The translations under genes were made by a program, and so were the position numbers. Below the pieces are notes generated by a model. It saw nothing but the letters and a program-made list of their open reading frames with translations. It was not told the DNA's origin and searched no databases. From NCBI GenBank assembly GCA_020629875.1, contig JAHDCL010000006.1, positions 1 through 56,808 of the forward strand: a stretch of DNA of 56,808 nucleotides, written 5' to 3'. This document shows, in pieces, positions 9,154 through 18,035 of the stretch (position 1 is the stretch's first letter; the number at the start of each line of letters is the position of its first letter). The DNA comes from Hellea sp. GTDB lineage: Bacteria > Pseudomonadota > Alphaproteobacteria > Caulobacterales > Maricaulaceae.

Positions 9154-9187
9154 TATCTGTTTCACATTACAGGCACAAAAACAGATA
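9154..9187 (+). repeat. 9-bp inverted repeat in the leader of the M16 protease gene
   Basis: TATCTGTTT (9154-9162) and AAACAGATA (9179-9187) form a perfect 9-bp stem around a 16-base loop. The right arm ends just at the AGGTG ribosome site of the M16 gene. It could shape translation initiation or be a protein-binding dyad; there is no T run, so it is not a typical terminator. Confidence 0.45.
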
Positions 9188-9196
9188 GGTGCCACT

Positions 9197-12043
9197 ATGT
9201 CTTCTTTAATTCGCAATCTCACTCTTACTGCGGGCGCATTAGCTCTCGCCGCCTGTTCCGAAGCAGCTCTCGACGCACCTCAAATCACTGAAGTTGCGAA
9301 AACAGACTCTGCTCTTGAGCTGAGTTTTGAAAAGTTCACGCTAGATAATGGCCTGGACGTGATATTTCACATCGATCGTTCCGACCCGGTTGTTGCCATT
9401 GATCTCGCGGCACATGTCGGCTCTGGTCGTGAGGTCCCCGGACGGACAGGGTTTGCGCATCTGTTTGAACATCTCCTGTTTTTGGACTCCGAAAACCTCG
9501 GTTATGGCGGCCTGGACGAAATGAATACTCGCATTGGCGGAGATGGCACAAATGGCTTCACGACAAATGACATGACTCAATACTTCCAGGCGGTGCCCAA
9601 AGATGCCTTGGAAAAAATCATATGGGCCGAAGCCGATAAGCTGGGATGGTTTATCAATACGGTATCACAGGATGTCGTTGATAACGAAAAACAAGTCGTG
9701 AAAAATGAGAAACGTCAACGGGTCGACAATCAACCTTATGGACACAATCTTTATATTGTCTCCAAAGCGCTTTATCCTGAAGGGCACCCCTATAACTGGC
9801 AGGTCATAGGATCCCTTGAAGATCTTGATGCTGCTACTCTGCAAGACGTAAAGGACTTTTATCACAAATGGTATGTCCCGAATAATGTCACGGTGACAAT
9901 CTCCGGGGATTTTGACAAGGCAGATGCAAAAGCAATGGTCGAAAAATATTTCGGCGAAATTCCTCGGGGCGAAGATATACCTCCTTATGATGCGAAACCA
10001 GGTTCCTTGGAAGCAAGTCTCAACTTTTATCACGAAGATAATTTTGCCACGGTCCCGCAGCTATCTCTGACATGGCCCGCCGTCGAACAATATCACCCAG
10101 ACGCTTATGCGCTTGATATTCTACTGAGCTATCTAACCGAAGGCAAACGGGCTCCTCTGAATGAGGTAATGATAGATGAGGACAAAGTCACTTCTCAAGT
10201 TTCAGGTTTTAATTATACCAAAGAAATTGCCGGCGAGCTTTATCTTTTCATCTCCCCAAATGAAGGCGAAGATATTGATGGCCTTATTCCTTCTCTCGAA
10301 AAAGGGTTTGCGCGCTTCGAACAAAACGGCATTTCACAAGAAGACTTGGACCGTATAAAGGCCGGTATCGAAGTCGATTTTTACGGCGAAGTTCAAAGCG
10401 CTCTGGGTAAAGCCATTCAGCTTGGCGAGTATAACGTCTACACAGGTGATCCTGGTTTCTACAAAAAGGACATCGCAAATATCCAAGCGGTCAGTACAGA
10501 TGATGTGATGCGCGTTTACAATAAATATGTAAAAGACAAGCCAAGCATAGCCGTTAGTTTCACACCTAAAGGCGAGCTGGACCTTGCCCTAGAGGGCGCA
10601 GTAAAAGCCAATGTTGTTGAAGAAAAGATAATTTCCGGCGAAGGCGCCGCGCCAGATTTTGACCCTGCGGCTCGTGTCTTGACGGAAACAACGTCCTCTT
10701 CGTTTGACAGAACAGTCGAGCCAGAATTTGGCGCCGCCTATACCCTTCCAACAGCTGATATTTGGCGAGACACCTTTGATAATGGCATGCAAGTGTTTGG
10801 CATCCAATCCGATGAAACTCCGCTCATCAACTTTTCACTCCGCTTAGATGCGGGCCGTCAATATGGCTCCGTTGATAAGCCTGCTGTTGCCGCGCTAACG
10901 GCTGACATGCTCGAAAAAGGTACGGCGAATAAAACAACAGCTGAACTAGAAGATGCTATTAAATCTCTTGGCTCTTCTATTTCTGTCTCAAGCGGAGATA
11001 ATGGTACTTTTATTACCGGGACAACATTGAAACGTAATTTCGACAAGACAGTTGGCCTTGTTATGGAGATGCTGAATGAGCCCCGGTGGGACCCAGAAGA
11101 GTTTGCGCTTTTAAAGTCAAAAACGCTCCAAAGCATAACCCAATCCGAAGGAAACCCGAATGCGATTTCAGCGCGCGAAAACGCCAAACTAAACTACCCC
11201 GCGGATAACATTTTTCACTACACAAGCTACGGCCCCAAAGAAAAACTAGAGGTCGTGACTCTCGACGACCTGAAGTCCTTTCACAGTGCGTATTATGGTC
11301 TCAGCGATGCAAAACTACGGATTGTTGGAGATTACGATCCTGAAAACGTGGAAAGTAAGTTTGGTACGGGCTCAGCTATTGCCCAAGACGACATCAGAGT
11401 TACCCCCGGCCCCGCAAAGCCTGTAACCGACTCTAAAGTCTATTTTTATGATGTGCCGGGAGCAAAGCAATCGGTGCTGCGTATTGAGCGCCCATCGCTA
11501 ACGGCAAAAGATAAAGATTACCCTTTGGCAGAAGCCATCAACTTCCCCCTCGGCGGCATCTATACCTCCAAGCTAAACTCAACACTCCGGGTAGAGAAAG
11601 GTTACACTTACGGCATCCGGTCACGCTTTAATGGCGCCGAAGATCGCGGGACATTTAATGTGCGTTCCTCTGTCCGTTCAAACGTCACAAAAGAGTCGAT
11701 AGAGCTGATCCGAGATATTGTTGGGAATTATGGAAAGAACTTCACACAGGAAGAACTCGACATAATGAAAGGCGCTTTATTGAGAAACCAAGCCCTTAAA
11801 AATGAGACTTTGCGCGATAAGCTCAGCATGTTGGGCGAAATTAGTGCCTATGAATATGCTGATGATTACCGTGCACAAAATGCCAAAGCCATCGAAGCTA
11901 TGACATTAGATGATTTTAAAAGTCTCACAGCAAAATATCTTCGCCCAGATGCAATGAATTACCTTGTCGTCGGGGACGCAGAAACACAAGCTGAAGGACT
12001 GAAAGAGCTAGGCTTTGGCAACCCCATAATGCTCAATGAGTAA
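9197..12043 (+). CDS. M16 (insulinase/pitrilysin) zinc metalloprotease, lipoprotein
   Basis: The 948-residue protein starts MSSLIRNLTLTAGALALAAC, a lipoprotein signal with the lipid-accepting cysteine at residue 20, so it works in the periplasm. The inverted zinc motif HLFEH is near residue 88 (TGFAHLFEHLLFLDSE), with the third ligand glutamate expected near KQVVKNEKRQRVDNQPYG around residue 170. A second M16 half follows from about residue 510 (DNGMQVFGIQSDETPLINFSLR) and lacks HxxEH. This is the usual active/inactive domain pair. Such enzymes digest unfolded peptides or have roles in outer-membrane maintenance. The start has a good AGGTG ribosome site. The next gene, on the other strand, ends 13 bases away. 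Confidence 0.94.
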   Translation: MSSLIRNLTLTAGALALAACSEAALDAPQITEVAKTDSALELSFEKFTLDNGLDVIFHIDRSDPVVAIDLAAHVGSGREVPGRTGFAHLFEHLLFLDSENLGYGGLDEMNTRIGGDGTNGFTTNDMTQYFQAVPKDALEKIIWAEADKLGWFINTVSQDVVDNEKQVVKNEKRQRVDNQPYGHNLYIVSKALYPEGHPYNWQVIGSLEDLDAATLQDVKDFYHKWYVPNNVTVTISGDFDKADAKAMVEKYFGEIPRGEDIPPYDAKPGSLEASLNFYHEDNFATVPQLSLTWPAVEQYHPDAYALDILLSYLTEGKRAPLNEVMIDEDKVTSQVSGFNYTKEIAGELYLFISPNEGEDIDGLIPSLEKGFARFEQNGISQEDLDRIKAGIEVDFYGEVQSALGKAIQLGEYNVYTGDPGFYKKDIANIQAVSTDDVMRVYNKYVKDKPSIAVSFTPKGELDLALEGAVKANVVEEKIISGEGAAPDFDPAARVLTETTSSSFDRTVEPEFGAAYTLPTADIWRDTFDNGMQVFGIQSDETPLINFSLRLDAGRQYGSVDKPAVAALTADMLEKGTANKTTAELEDAIKSLGSSISVSSGDNGTFITGTTLKRNFDKTVGLVMEMLNEPRWDPEEFALLKSKTLQSITQSEGNPNAISARENAKLNYPADNIFHYTSYGPKEKLEVVTLDDLKSFHSAYYGLSDAKLRIVGDYDPENVESKFGTGSAIAQDDIRVTPGPAKPVTDSKVYFYDVPGAKQSVLRIERPSLTAKDKDYPLAEAINFPLGGIYTSKLNSTLRVEKGYTYGIRSRFNGAEDRGTFNVRSSVRSNVTKESIELIRDIVGNYGKNFTQEELDIMKGALLRNQALKNETLRDKLSMLGEISAYEYADDYRAQNAKAIEAMTLDDFKSLTAKYLRPDAMNYLVVGDAETQAEGLKELGFGNPIMLNE

Positions 12044-12055
12044 AGGGTGCCCACT

Positions 12056-13471
12056 CTAGGACGCGCGTCTTTCAACATACGGGATCGGTACACGGTGGGC
12101 CGAGGACGCGCCTTCGGTGGGAACAGCCCGCCTGTCGACACGTAAGGGCAGTTTGAAATAAAAGGTCGTGCCGTGTCCTTCTTGACTAACGACACTCATA
12201 GTCCCGCCCATGGCGATCACAAAATCCCGTGAGATAGTTAGGCCCAATCCCGTACCTTGAACGTCACGTGCAATTCGGGTGTCAACTTGTTCAAAGCGGT
12301 TGAAAACGCGCCCTAGGTTTTCCTCGGCAATGCCGATCCCCGTGTCCCGTACATATATGCCCAAATTAACCCGACCATCCTCTAAAAACTCACCGTCGAC
12401 ATAAATCATAACGGAACCCTTCTGAGTGAACTTCACCGCATTTCCGATAAGATTATTCACCACTTGTCGCAGGCGACCCTCATCCCCCACAAATCGGTGG
12501 GGAACATTCGGTTTATAATCTAAACCAATATACAGGTTTTTCTTATGCGCGGCGGGTTGGTGTAACGCGACCAGACCTCCTAGCATGTTCATGAGGTCAA
12601 AGGGGTGTTCTTGGAGTATCATTCTCCCTGCGTCGAGTTTTGAGAGGTCCAAGACATCATTAATAATCGCTACAAGATTTTGACTCGATTGATTGACAAT
12701 CTCGGCATACTGCCTTTGTTGCGGCGTCAGCTCAGTCTTTAAAAGGAGGCCACTCATGCCAATAACCCCGTTTAACGGGGTCCGTAACTCGTGGCTCATA
12801 TTAGCTAAAAATTGCGACTTGGAATTATCCGCCGATTCCGCGCGCTTGATATTTCCTTCTAAAACCCCAAAGAGTTTATGCATATTTAGGCTGAAAAACG
12901 CAGCAATGGTCGAAACAAGAATAAAGGCAAGAGACGCTTGCATTGCGCGTTGAAAGTTTCGAGTTGCCAAAAATTCTTTATCAACGACCTCGGGCACAAA
13001 TGCGATATAGGAAACAAAATAAAGTAACCACACGACCGTAACCGCCACAAGCGTATACCCCATCACCATGCGCCAACCACTGATAAAGCCATTCATAACT
13101 GCGCCCGCTAAAACAAGCGGCAGCAGCGCCGAGTTAATACCAGTGTTTTGGTCGAAAGAAGAAGCAAGGACACCTAGCAACAAAATTGCAGAGTAGAATA
13201 ACGCGAATCCCGTAAAATTTTTTGTGTAGCGCAAGGAGCTGATGACGCAGAAAACCAAAACACAGCTCGATGCCGAAATAAGGTGATCAGCTGTCCACTC
13301 TTTATAGACCAGGGACATCTGGATCTGATTGATTATTTGCGCCGCGATGAAAGACCAACCAATGAGGTAAACACCACGCGCGCGCATGTAATCCGCCGCG
13401 CTTGAAAGCTGCTCAAAGCGAAGGTGGCGCTCATAAGATTTAATAGCGTTCTTAAAATTCACTGGACCCAT
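12056..13471 (-). CDS. Membrane-bound sensor histidine kinase
   Basis: The N-terminal 190 residues hold about six hydrophobic segments and no recognisable periplasmic domain, so the sensor probably lies in the membrane. The phosphoacceptor motif [20 protein letters not shown] gives the histidine near residue 229. The ATPase domain shows [11 protein letters not shown] (N box), [20 protein letters not shown] (G1/F) and [13 protein letters not shown] (G2). There is no receiver domain, and no response regulator gene is adjacent, so it is an orphan kinase. The ATG at 13471 has GAGCGG before it. It is divergent from a flavin oxidoreductase gene. The signal sensed is unknown. Confidence 0.92.
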   Translation of the reverse strand: MGPVNFKNAIKSYERHLRFEQLSSAADYMRARGVYLIGWSFIAAQIINQIQMSLVYKEWTADHLISASSCVLVFCVISSLRYTKNFTGFALFYSAILLLGVLASSFDQNTGINSALLPLVLAGAVMNGFISGWRMVMGYTLVAVTVVWLLYFVSYIAFVPEVVDKEFLATRNFQRAMQASLAFILVSTIAAFFSLNMHKLFGVLEGNIKRAESADNSKSQFLANMSHELRTPLNGVIGMSGLLLKTELTPQQRQYAEIVNQSSQNLVAIINDVLDLSKLDAGRMILQEHPFDLMNMLGGLVALHQPAAHKKNLYIGLDYKPNVPHRFVGDEGRLRQVVNNLIGNAVKFTQKGSVMIYVDGEFLEDGRVNLGIYVRDTGIGIAEENLGRVFNRFEQVDTRIARDVQGTGLGLTISRDFVIAMGGTMSVVSQEGHGTTFYFKLPLRVDRRAVPTEGASSAHRVPIPYVERRAS

Positions 13472-13605
13472 AATCCGCTCAAACTACGGGATTGTTCTCA
13501 GAAAAATGGAAATATTTGATTAAGTGCTAATTCAACGGTGCTGCTAGTCTTGTCATAGCACCCATATGCATATAGTTGCATATAAAACTTTGGGAAAACT
13601 ACGGC

Positions 13606-15036
13606 GTGACTAACAAAATTTCAGCAGACTACCTTATAATTGGCAGCGGGGCGATGGGCATGGCCTTTGCCGATACACTGCTGACGGAGTCAGATGCCAC
13701 CATCATAATCGTTGACAGATTCGCAAAACCAGGGGGACATTGGAACGTCGCCTATCCCTTTGTCACCTTACACCAACCTTCCAATTTTTATGGTGTGAGC
13801 TCACGCGAGCTTAGTCAGGGCCTGAAAGATAAAGTCGGCACGAATAAAGGCCTTGGGGGTCTAGCCTCCGGTCAAAATGTGCTTAGTTATTATGATGATG
13901 TGATGCGCCATCAATTCCTGCCGTCCGGCCGTGTCGAGTATTTTCCGATGTGCGATTACAAAGGCAATGGTACCTTTGAAAACAAACTAAGCGGCGAAGT
14001 CTATAAAGTCACTTATAAGAAGCTCGTCGACTGCACTTATCTTAAAACCAATGTCCCCTCGACCCATAAACCTAATTTTGAGGTTGCAGATGATGTAAAC
14101 TTTATGCCGCTTAATAACCTACCCAAGCTCAAGGAAGCTGCTGATTCCTATAACGTTATTGGTGGCGGCAAGACAGGTATTGATGCTCTTCTCTGGTTGC
14201 TTGAGATGGGTGTTCATCCGGATAAAATTCAGTGGGTCGTCTCACGTGATGCCTGGCTTCTCGACAGGAAGAACACCCAGCCAACATCCGAATTTTTCAA
14301 CTCCACAATGGGCGCGCAAGCGGCGCAATTTGAATCTATTGCGAATGCGGACTCCATTGAGGATATGTTTAATAAGCTTGAGGAGTCGGGGTATTTTGTT
14401 CGCATCGATAAAAATACTCGTCCCGAAATGTTCCACGGAGCCACCATTAGTCAGGCTGAACTTAGCGCCTTGCGCCAGTTAAAGAATATTGTGCGCCTTG
14501 GCCACGTCACAAAAATCGAACCGAACCTCATCACGCTCAAACAAGGCACAGTCCCCACCACGCCGGGCACTGTGCATATTGATTGCTCGGCCAGTGCCTT
14601 GAAAGACGACTTGCCGCCAACGCTCATATTTGAGGGAGATGTCATCACCCCGCAAATGGTGCGCTCCTATCAACCGATCTTCAGCGCCAGCCTTATTGCG
14701 CATATCGAAGCCACCTTCCCAGATGACAATGCAGCCAAGAATGATGTTTGCGGCGTTGTTCCGCTTCCGAATGCCGATATTGATTATATGAAAATGACAG
14801 CGGCATTCATGATGAACCAATATAAATGGAGCCAAAATCCTGAGATACGAGATTGGCTTCTCACTAACCGATTGGACGGGTTTTCAAAAATGGTTTCCGA
14901 AGTTGACCCAGAAGATACGGAAAAGCGCGATATCCTGAAACGCCTGCGCAGCAACGCCATGCCTGCGGCGATGAAGCTGCAGCAATTTATTGCCGAAGTA
15001 GAGGGCCCAGAGAAAAAGCAGGTTAGCCCATCATAG
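13606..15036 (+). CDS. FAD/NAD(P)-binding oxidoreductase of unknown substrate
   Basis: The protein begins with the FAD fold YLIIGSGAMGMAFADTLL, then VDRFAKPGGHWNVAYPFVTL and LHQPSNFYGVSS. The GGHW motif and HQPS stretch recall flavin monooxygenase-type and lycopene-cyclase-like folds. A second nucleotide-binding motif, YNVIGGGKTGIDALLWLLEMG, is near residue 185, which suggests NADPH use. It is about 476 residues long. Close relatives are usually annotated only as NAD(P)/FAD-dependent oxidoreductases. The track uses TTG at 13576; GTG at 13606 (VTNKISADYL) sits closer to the fold and is my choice, though neither has a strong ribosome site. The gene overlaps the DUF2161 gene tail to tail by 14 bases. 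Confidence 0.8.
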   Translation: MTNKISADYLIIGSGAMGMAFADTLLTESDATIIIVDRFAKPGGHWNVAYPFVTLHQPSNFYGVSSRELSQGLKDKVGTNKGLGGLASGQNVLSYYDDVMRHQFLPSGRVEYFPMCDYKGNGTFENKLSGEVYKVTYKKLVDCTYLKTNVPSTHKPNFEVADDVNFMPLNNLPKLKEAADSYNVIGGGKTGIDALLWLLEMGVHPDKIQWVVSRDAWLLDRKNTQPTSEFFNSTMGAQAAQFESIANADSIEDMFNKLEESGYFVRIDKNTRPEMFHGATISQAELSALRQLKNIVRLGHVTKIEPNLITLKQGTVPTTPGTVHIDCSASALKDDLPPTLIFEGDVITPQMVRSYQPIFSASLIAHIEATFPDDNAAKNDVCGVVPLPNADIDYMKMTAAFMMNQYKWSQNPEIRDWLLTNRLDGFSKMVSEVDPEDTEKRDILKRLRSNAMPAAMKLQQFIAEVEGPEKKQVSPS

Positions 15037-15724
15037 ATTTCACCGCTGCGGCATGTTCCTCTAGCGCCAGAGCGCCTTGGGGGGTTAATCCGTAAATGCC
15101 GCGATCAATCTTCTCAAACCAGCCATAATGATTTGCCGCCATTAGGTTTGTCGCTTTTTCAAACCCCGCCATTTTGGCGACGTAGGAACCTTTACACGCC
15201 CCCTCATCATGCAAGACTTTAGCACAGCGCAGAGCCCCTTGGCGGTAGGACGTCATCTGGCCGACACTCGTCATTCCTCCTTCATTCGGATCGCCATGTC
15301 GGCTTTCGAATTCTGAGAGAAGCTTGAGTTTTCGCTTCTTAATTTTGCGCGGTACAAATGGCGCGGGCTCACAATGCACAACAACTTTATTCTCAGGAAA
15401 CTTAACCGTGATAAGACCAATACCAAGGCGGCGGCAAAGCATCTTATTCCGCCGAATAGCTACTAAGGCTGCCTTCCCTGACTTGCGCGGTACAGCAATA
15501 TACACCTGATCTGACATAGATTGGCGATTAATGGCCTGATGAAAGAGCGAGAGCGTGAACCCGGTCTTGAGCTCCACAATAACCGGCTCGCACCCTTCCG
15601 GTGCTCCTCGGGGAACAGCCACCAAGTCTGCTGCGCCCACTTCGCCCTTAACGTCATAACCCAGCGCCGTGAAATAGGTTTTCACGGGGGCATAGAGCTG
15701 GGTTTCTTTTATTGCGGCGGAGAT
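15023..15724 (-). CDS. DUF2161 / PD-(D/E)XK-type nuclease-fold protein
   Basis: The core GEVGAADLVAV followed by EPVIVELKTGFTLSLFHQAI has the order Glu...Asp...Glu-x-Lys typical of the PD-(D/E)XK nuclease fold, and the whole protein matches the DUF2161 family, common in alphaproteobacteria. The C-terminal part (SYRQGALRCAKVLHDEG, then YGLTPQGALALEEH) looks like a winged-helix region. The track starts at GTG 15685, but the frame stays open upstream and encodes KETQLYAPVK, which matches the conserved family N-terminus as I remember it. No ATG, GTG or TTG exists in that stretch. An ATC at 15724 has GAGGG six bases before it and is the most likely initiator. The function is not known; DNA restriction or repair is only a guess from the fold. 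Confidence 0.75.
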   Translation of the reverse strand: MSAAIKETQLYAPVKTYFTALGYDVKGEVGAADLVAVPRGAPEGCEPVIVELKTGFTLSLFHQAINRQSMSDQVYIAVPRKSGKAALVAIRRNKMLCRRLGIGLITVKFPENKVVVHCEPAPFVPRKIKKRKLKLLSEFESRHGDPNEGGMTSVGQMTSYRQGALRCAKVLHDEGACKGSYVAKMAGFEKATNLMAANHYGWFEKIDRGIYGLTPQGALALEEHAAAVKSMMG

Positions 15725-15770
15725 GGAAGACCCTCACTCGAATTTTAAATACAAGCTTACTTTACCCATT

Positions 15771-15794
15771 AAAAAAGCCGCCTCAAGAGGCGGC
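15771..15794 (-). terminator. Rho-independent terminator of rpoD
   Basis: On the reverse strand GCCGCCTC-TT-GAGGCGGC forms a perfect 8-bp GC-rich stem followed by TTTTTT. It begins eight bases after the rpoD stop, so it ends the dnaG-rpoD transcript and separates it from the DUF2161 gene. Confidence 0.93.
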
Positions 15795-15801
15795 CTTCCA
15801 A

Positions 15802-17919
15802 TTATTGATCCAAGAAGCTCCGCAGCTTCCGGCTTCGGCTAGGATGCTTGAGCTTGCGCAGCGCTTTCGCTTCAATCTGGCGGATACGTTCGCGGGTCAC
15901 GCTGAACTGCTGACCAACCTCTTCGAGGGTGTGGTCCGTGTTCATACCGATACCAAAACGCATACGCAGGACGCGTTCCTCGCGCGGCGTGAGCGACGCC
16001 AGCACACGCGTTGTTGTTTCGCGCAGGTTAGATTGAATAGCCGCATCAATTGGCAGGATAGCGTTATTGTCTTCGATAAAGTCACCGAGCTGGCTATCTT
16101 CCTCATCACCAATGGGCGTTTCAAGAGAGATTGGCTCTTTGGCAATTTTCATAACCTTACGCACTTTTTCAAGCGGCATGGACAGCTTAGCCGCCAATTC
16201 TTCCGGTGTCGGCTCACGGCCAATTTCGTGAAGGATTTGACGTGATGTGCGAACAATCTTGTTAATTGTCTCAATCATATGGACCGGAATACGGATGGTT
16301 CTCGCTTGGTCGGCAATAGAGCGCGTAATGGCCTGACGAATCCACCAAGTTGCATAGGTCGAGAATTTATAACCACGGCGATATTCGAATTTATCAACCG
16401 CTTTCATCAGCCCGATATTACCCTCTTGAATAAGGTCGAGGAATTGGAGGCCACGATTTGTATATTTTTTGGCGATTGAAATGACGAGGCGCAAGTTCGC
16501 TTCGACCATTTCCTTTTTGGCTTGGCGGGCTTCGCGCTCACCTTTTTGTACCGTTTGTACAATCCGGCGGAACTCATCGACAGGGACGCCCGTTTCCTGA
16601 GCCAGCTCACCAATTTCAGTACGGATTTTTTCAATAGAGATTTTCTCGCGCTTGGCGAAACGGTCCCACGCCTCTGACGTACTTGCCATCTCTTCGAGCC
16701 AATTGGGGTTTAGTTCAGACCCTAAATAGCTGTGCAAGAATTCTACGCGCGGGACGCCATTACCATCCGCTAGACGCATGAGGCGGCCTTCAAGACTGAT
16801 GAAGCGCTTATTAATCGCATAAAGCTGGTCAATCAACGCGTCGATACGCGCATTGTTCAGGTGAAGCGCTTTGATCTCTTCGATGATTTCCGTTTGAATT
16901 TGATCATATTCTTCAGCCTGAGGCTTGCGGAGCTTCTTACCTGAGAGGCGCGCACGAATAAGCATCTGCTGAAGTTTTTGGAAACGCCCGAAATCTTGCG
17001 AAATCCGGTCAAGCTTGGCCATGATGTCTTCACGGAGTGCCGCTTCCATATTGGCCATGGAGAGGTTTGTTTTATCTTCTTCTTCATCCTCATCGTCATC
17101 GATGGGCTTTTCGCCCTCTTTATAATCACGGTTGATTTCAATTTTGGTTTTACCATTATCGAATTTCTGCGCGAGGTCTTCTTCCGTCGCCTCAAGCTCA
17201 CCCTTTTCGATTTTCTCGCGGCGAACAGCAGCTTGAGAACGGTCTTCTTGGATGTTACCGATCGCCCGATTATAAGTCGTATCCAGGTCGATAATATCGC
17301 GAAGCAAAATGCGACCTTCTTCCAGTTCTTCGCGCCAGACCATAATCGCTTCAAAGGTCAGAGCAGACTCACAAAGACCCTTAATCATTGTATCTCGGCC
17401 GGCCTCGATACGTTTAGCGATGGCGATCTCACCCTCGCGAGAGAGCAGTTCAACAACGCCCATTTCGCGCAAATACATCCGAACAGGGTCGTCTGTACGG
17501 TCGAGCTCGTCTTTAGAGTTTCCGCCTTTGACCGCCGTAGTTTCTTTACGGGCAAGGGTTTTAGATCCGAGTGTCTCTTCCTCAACTTCATCAATAACGG
17601 AAATCCCGAGATCAGAAAGTTGTTGCAATGCCACCTCGATATCTTCCGCTGAGATACCTTCGATTTTAATGTGCTTACCAAGCTCTTCGGTTGTTAAAAG
17701 ACCTGACTTACGGGCAACCGCGACCATACGCTTGGTCTCGATATGTGTCATGTCCAGTTTGTGCGTTAAAACCCGCGGTTTAGCAGCTTCGGCTTCTTGG
17801 ATCGCCAGCGCACGTTCGGCTTCGGCGAGTTCTTCGGCTTTTTGCTTGGCAGTTTTGCGTTTGACAGGTTTCTTAGCGGCTGTCTTTGTCGCAGTCGTCT
17901 TAGTGGCGGCTTTTGCCAT
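15802..17919 (-). CDS. rpoD: RNA polymerase primary sigma factor (sigma-70)
   Basis: The 705-residue housekeeping sigma factor directs RNA polymerase to most promoters. The N-terminal 40 residues are lysine- and alanine-rich, then region 1.1 follows. Region 1.2 has [21 protein letters not shown] long acidic non-conserved region includes [11 protein letters not shown]. Region 2 shows [20 protein letters not shown] and [20 protein letters not shown]. Region 3 begins after RTIRIPVHM. Region 4 ends with the helix-turn-helix [20 protein letters not shown]. The size fits alphaproteobacterial RpoD. It lies 116 bases behind dnaG in the conserved dnaG-rpoD block and ends at a strong terminator. The ribosome site CGGAG is well placed. 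A 10-bp palindrome TCCCATGGGA lies in the dnaG-rpoD gap. Confidence 0.98.
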   Translation of the reverse strand: MAKAATKTTATKTAAKKPVKRKTAKQKAEELAEAERALAIQEAEAAKPRVLTHKLDMTHIETKRMVAVARKSGLLTTEELGKHIKIEGISAEDIEVALQQLSDLGISVIDEVEEETLGSKTLARKETTAVKGGNSKDELDRTDDPVRMYLREMGVVELLSREGEIAIAKRIEAGRDTMIKGLCESALTFEAIMVWREELEEGRILLRDIIDLDTTYNRAIGNIQEDRSQAAVRREKIEKGELEATEEDLAQKFDNGKTKIEINRDYKEGEKPIDDDEDEEEDKTNLSMANMEAALREDIMAKLDRISQDFGRFQKLQQMLIRARLSGKKLRKPQAEEYDQIQTEIIEEIKALHLNNARIDALIDQLYAINKRFISLEGRLMRLADGNGVPRVEFLHSYLGSELNPNWLEEMASTSEAWDRFAKREKISIEKIRTEIGELAQETGVPVDEFRRIVQTVQKGEREARQAKKEMVEANLRLVISIAKKYTNRGLQFLDLIQEGNIGLMKAVDKFEYRRGYKFSTYATWWIRQAITRSIADQARTIRIPVHMIETINKIVRTSRQILHEIGREPTPEELAAKLSMPLEKVRKVMKIAKEPISLETPIGDEEDSQLGDFIEDNNAILPIDAAIQSNLRETTTRVLASLTPREERVLRMRFGIGMNTDHTLEEVGQQFSVTRERIRQIEAKALRKLKHPSRSRKLRSFLDQ

Positions 17920-18035
17920 ATGTATTACTCCGGCTAAAGGGCAGAGTTAAACCCAACCCTTTAAAAATACGTTTAGCCCGCCGCTCTTGCACAAAACTCC
18001 CATGGGAATTTCGCACAGGCCCGGAAGGCGTAATT

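Noticed and set aside
13537-13562. GGTGCT-N14-AGCACC dyad between the histidine kinase and the oxidoreductase gene
   Set aside because: Six-base arms with a 14-base spacer occur by chance in a region of this size; no other support.
16978-17652. 224-residue forward ORF (and 17309-17950) antisense to rpoD
   Set aside because: Phe/Ile-rich or Ser/Arg-rich translations typical of the opposite strand of a charged coding sequence; rpoD on the other strand is certain.
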